A DNA stretch of 64,000 nucleotides, taken from NCBI GenBank assembly GCA_964414815.1, contig CAYPXY010000026.1, positions 1-64,000 of the forward strand, given 5' to 3'. The first letter of the stretch is position 1, and every line of letters begins with the position of its first letter. Below are positions 61,387 through 64,000 of this stretch, piece after piece. The stretch comes from Mariniblastus sp964414815. GTDB lineage: Bacteria; Planctomycetota; Planctomycetia; Pirellulales; Pirellulaceae. The notes beneath the pieces are model-generated. The model ran no database searches. It saw only the letters and a program-made list of their open reading frames with translations, and had not been told where the DNA came from. The position numbers and the translations under genes were made by a program.

Positions 61387-62433
61387 ATGCCCAACCTGTC
61401 ACCTACTCATCTCGTCCGCGACCAAAAGCCCTATCGCCGTTCGGTGTCGCGGTTTCCGGTCGACTTACGGCTGGACGCGAATGAAGGAAGCTCGTTTGCA
61501 GGCGAACTGTTGGCGAAACTGAAACTCAATCCCGACTCGCTACGTCGCTACCCCGATGCGTCGGAACTGGAACAAAAAATTGCCAACCAATGGTCGATCC
61601 ATCAGGACCAGGTTGTGGTCACCGCCGGAGCCGACGACGCGCTCGAACGTGTCTGCCGCGCTACACTCGAGACCGGTCGCAGTGCTCTTTACTGCACTCC
61701 CACATTTGAAATGATCCACCGCTACGTGCGGGCGACCGGTGCCGAAGGCATCGAAATTCCGTGGCTTTCAGGTGACTATCCTGTCGAGACGCTGATCGAT
61801 GCGGGCCAGGATGCGAATGTCCTGTTTGTGGTCAGTCCCAACAACCCAACCGGAAAGGTTGCTTCGATTGACGACCTTGAACGATTGCGAGAGGCGCTGC
61901 CTTTTGCACTGCTGGTACTCGACGCCGCCTACGGAGAGTTCGCAGAACAAGACCTGACCCGGATTGCGTTGTCCCTGCCGCGAACCATCGTGACACGCAC
62001 GTTCAGTAAAGCGTATGGAGCCGCAGGACTTCGCGTCGGCTATGCGATGGGCGACCCGCAAGTCATCGACTGGTTGCGAGTCGCCGGCCAGCCTTATGCC
62101 GTGTCTGGTTTGTCGATCGAGATCGCACTGCATCTCATCAGCGCTGAAGCCACCGTACGCAAGTCCGTCGATCGCATCAAGGATGAACGTGACGAACTAC
62201 TCGATCTGCTGAGATCACTAGGGGCCGAACCTATCCCAGGCCAAGCCAATTTTGTTCTTACAAAGTTTGATGAAGCCTATCGAATTGCTGATTTGCTGGA
62301 AGAACTGGGAATCCTCGTTCGGCGATTTCCGCTGAAGTCCGATTTACAGAACTACCTCCGCATCGGCTGCCCGGGCGACGAAGCGTCCTTCAATCGCCTG
62401 AAAAAAGCCCTGCGAACCGTAACGAAAACCTAA
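61387..62433 (+). CDS. hisC: Histidinol-phosphate aminotransferase
   Basis: The protein is 348 residues from the ATG at 61387 (MPNLSPTHLVRDQKPYRRSVSRF). It is a PLP enzyme converting imidazole-acetol phosphate to histidinol phosphate. DLRLDANEG, VTAGADDALERVCRA, SPNNPTGKVAS, LDAAYGEF and the PLP-lysine site RTFSKAYGAAGLRVGY are present. The start was chosen downstream of the heptanucleotide repeat, because the residues before it are repeat-encoded. It is followed by hisB 14 bp later. Confidence 0.95.
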   Translation: MPNLSPTHLVRDQKPYRRSVSRFPVDLRLDANEGSSFAGELLAKLKLNPDSLRRYPDASELEQKIANQWSIHQDQVVVTAGADDALERVCRATLETGRSALYCTPTFEMIHRYVRATGAEGIEIPWLSGDYPVETLIDAGQDANVLFVVSPNNPTGKVASIDDLERLREALPFALLVLDAAYGEFAEQDLTRIALSLPRTIVTRTFSKAYGAAGLRVGYAMGDPQVIDWLRVAGQPYAVSGLSIEIALHLISAEATVRKSVDRIKDERDELLDLLRSLGAEPIPGQANFVLTKFDEAYRIADLLEELGILVRRFPLKSDLQNYLRIGCPGDEASFNRLKKALRTVTKT

Positions 62434-62447
62434 AAACCAAGAACCCA

Positions 62448-63029
62448 ATGCCACGCACCGCAAATATCACTCGCCAGACTCGCGAAACCAATATCTCGCT
62501 CGAACTCAACCTCGACGGCAGCGGTCAGGTTGATATCCAAACAGGAATTGGCTTCTTCGACCACTTGTTGACCGCGCTGGCCTTTCACGCGGGGTTCGAT
62601 TTGAAGCTTCGTTGTGTTGGCGACCTGGAAATCGACGACCACCACACGGCTGAAGATTGTGCGATCTGTTTGGGAACCGCATTTGCCGAAGCATTGGGAG
62701 ATCGGGCCGGAATCGTTCGATTTGGAAATGCAACCGTTCCCATGGACGAAGCACTGGCCTCGTCGGCCATCGATCTGGTTCGAAGACCCTATGCCGTGAT
62801 TAACCTGAAATTGCAACGCGAATGTCTTGGAAGCCTGTCGTGCGAGAACATCCCGCATGTGCTGCACTCGCTGGCGATGGCAGGGCAATTCACGCTTCAC
62901 GTCAACGTGGCTTACGGAGACAACGATCACCACAAGGCAGAAGCGGCATTTAAGTCGCTGGCCATTGCTTTGCGAGCCGCCGTGGCTCCGTCGCGCGGCC
63001 AGACGCCCAGCACCAAGGGAGTGATGTGA
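62448..63029 (+). CDS. hisB: Imidazoleglycerol-phosphate dehydratase
   Basis: The 193-residue manganese enzyme dehydrates imidazoleglycerol phosphate. Metal-binding motifs are FFDHLLTALAFHAGFDL, DDHHTAEDCAICLG and DNDHHKAEAAFKSLA. Length matches stand-alone HisB (no phosphatase domain). The ATG start is at 62448. Its TGA overlaps the ATG of the HisH-HisF gene by one base (TGATG), so translation is coupled. Confidence 0.96.
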   Translation: MPRTANITRQTRETNISLELNLDGSGQVDIQTGIGFFDHLLTALAFHAGFDLKLRCVGDLEIDDHHTAEDCAICLGTAFAEALGDRAGIVRFGNATVPMDEALASSAIDLVRRPYAVINLKLQRECLGSLSCENIPHVLHSLAMAGQFTLHVNVAYGDNDHHKAEAAFKSLAIALRAAVAPSRGQTPSTKGVM

Positions 63030-64000
63030 TGCCATCGGCCGTCCACATTATCCGCACTGGCAGCGCCAACCTTGCATCGGTGGCCGCCGCGATCGAACGC
63101 ACGGGTTGCCAGCCCATCATCACCGACGATGCGCTCGATATTGAACGCGCCGAACGGTGTGTCCTGCCCGGCGTCGGTGCGTTTGGTCCAGCGATGGAAA
63201 GATTGCGCCGCTGTGGATTGGAGCAGGTCCTGATCGACCGCTTTGATCAAGGCCGACCGCTGCTCGCGATTTGTCTAGGCATGCAATTGCTGCTCGAACG
63301 AAGCGAAGAATCGCCCGGGGCGAAGGGGTTGGGTATCGTGCCCGGCATCGCGAGGAACCTCGGTCCGCAGCTGCGGGTTCCCCATATGGGCTGGAACAAA
63401 GTCGTACCGGTAGCCATGCTCCGCGACCGTGATACCGACCTCGACTACACCCAGACTTTCACGGCGGCCGAGGAAGGGTGGGCGTTTTTTGCAAACTCGT
63501 ATCGAATCGTGAATCCGCCTTCGGGCTGGTCAATTGCTACAACCAACTACGGTGTCCCGTTCATCTCGGCGATGCAGAAATCGCCTTCCATTGTTGCCTG
63601 TCAGTTTCACCCCGAGTTATCCGGTGCATGGGGTGCCGATCTGATCAAACGCTGGATCGACGCGCCCATCGACTCGGGTCAGGAATCTCCATCCACGCGT
63701 TCCATCCCGACCCGCATCATTCCATGCCTCGACGTTCGCGATGGGCGGATCGTCAAAGGAGTCCAGTTTTCCGGCCTTCGCGACATGGGCGATCCTGCCG
63801 AGCGAGCGGCCGTCTACGAGGCCCAAGGCGCCGATGAAATTGTCATGCTCGATGTTTCTGCGACCCCCGAAGGCCGCCAAACCGCCATCGATACGATCAA
63901 AAAGCTGCGACAAGTACTCAGTATCCCGCTGACGGTCGGTGGGGGTGTGCGAAGCATTGAAGACGCCGGTGCGCTGCTCGACGCCGGTGCGGACAAAGTG
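63029..64000 (+). CDS. Fused imidazole glycerol phosphate synthase HisH-HisF (3' end beyond window)
   Basis: One uninterrupted frame runs from the ATG at 63029 to the window end (324 codons). Residues 1-210 are the HisH glutaminase: LPGVGAFGPAM, nucleophile C82 in ICLGMQLLLE, and H194 and E196 in CQFHPE. After a linker of about 17 residues (DAPIDSGQESPSTRSIP), the HisF barrel begins (TRIIPCLDVRDGRIVKGVQFSGL, catalytic Asp at residue 235). It continues through GADEIVMLDVSATPEGR and VGGGVRSIEDA. No stop or internal start separates the domains. Eukaryotic HIS7 has the same fusion order; bacteria usually encode two chains. Ammonia from glutamine is channelled to the synthase site. Confidence 0.93.
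   Translation, partial: MPSAVHIIRTGSANLASVAAAIERTGCQPIITDDALDIERAERCVLPGVGAFGPAMERLRRCGLEQVLIDRFDQGRPLLAICLGMQLLLERSEESPGAKGLGIVPGIARNLGPQLRVPHMGWNKVVPVAMLRDRDTDLDYTQTFTAAEEGWAFFANSYRIVNPPSGWSIATTNYGVPFISAMQKSPSIVACQFHPELSGAWGADLIKRWIDAPIDSGQESPSTRSIPTRIIPCLDVRDGRIVKGVQFSGLRDMGDPAERAAVYEAQGADEIVMLDVSATPEGRQTAIDTIKKLRQVLSIPLTVGGGVRSIEDAGALLDAGADKV

Overview
The window looks like a chromosomal segment of a planctomycete (Planctomycetota, probably Pirellulales; the genus cannot be fixed from the sequence). The diagnostic genes are a DUF1501 protein next to a planctomycete-cytochrome-C/PSCyt/PSD1 protein, an SHD1-domain secreted protein, a sulfatase of the planctomycete kind, a Ser/Thr kinase with an N-terminal zinc-finger-like segment beside an ECF sigma factor, and dispersed inverted repeats that also reach the 5' ends of reading frames. 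GC content is moderate and Shine-Dalgarno sites are often weak or absent.

Layout. 1-7.0 kb (minus strand): a housekeeping block xseA - small membrane protein - PaaI-like thioesterase - xseB - ispA - dxs - nadK, i.e. isoprenoid precursor synthesis with exonuclease VII and NAD kinase, interrupted by palindromic repeats. 7.2-11.9 kb: DUF1501/PSD1 pair. 12-20.8 kb: accessory-looking genes (DUF1016 PDDEXK nuclease, ankyrin protein, DUF4279-GrpB fusion, DUF4287/DUF5655 protein, ArsR regulator with DUF1579 protein, small membrane protein, HEAT protein, M23 peptidase, class C beta-lactamase-like hydrolase). 21-28 kb: sulfatase-SGNH fusion, LURP-one-like protein, DUF486 protein, guaB and an SHD1 secreted protein. 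28-38 kb: DacZ-like diadenylate cyclase, HEAT lipoprotein, Wzz/BY-kinase, mutS, LysM protein, alpha/beta hydrolase. 38-44.5 kb: membrane VWA protein, large Ser/Thr kinase, ECF sigma factor.

44.6-57.8 kb (minus strand) is one long type II secretion/type IV pilus-like locus: three pseudopilins, a GspL/PilM-PilN-like and a GspM/PilO-like protein, PilT ATPase, GspE/PilB ATPase, GspF/PilC platform protein, a GspC/PilP-like protein, a GspD secretin and a TPR lipoprotein. Together they would form an envelope-spanning secretion or pseudopilus machine. No prepilin peptidase is in the window. 58-60 kb is repeat-rich and carries a small membrane protein and a PIN-type toxin gene interrupted by a stop codon with its small partner.

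60.1-64 kb (plus strand) is a histidine biosynthesis operon: a strong promoter candidate, an 18-residue leader peptide with seven histidines, an intrinsic terminator (classical transcription attenuation), then hisG, hisC, hisB and a single open frame fusing HisH to HisF, which runs off the window end. The His attenuator, the HisH-HisF fusion and the palindromic element families are the most notable observations. Nothing in the window clearly forms a wholly new system, but the GrpB fusion, the sulfatase-SGNH fusion and the divergent diadenylate cyclase deserve follow-up.
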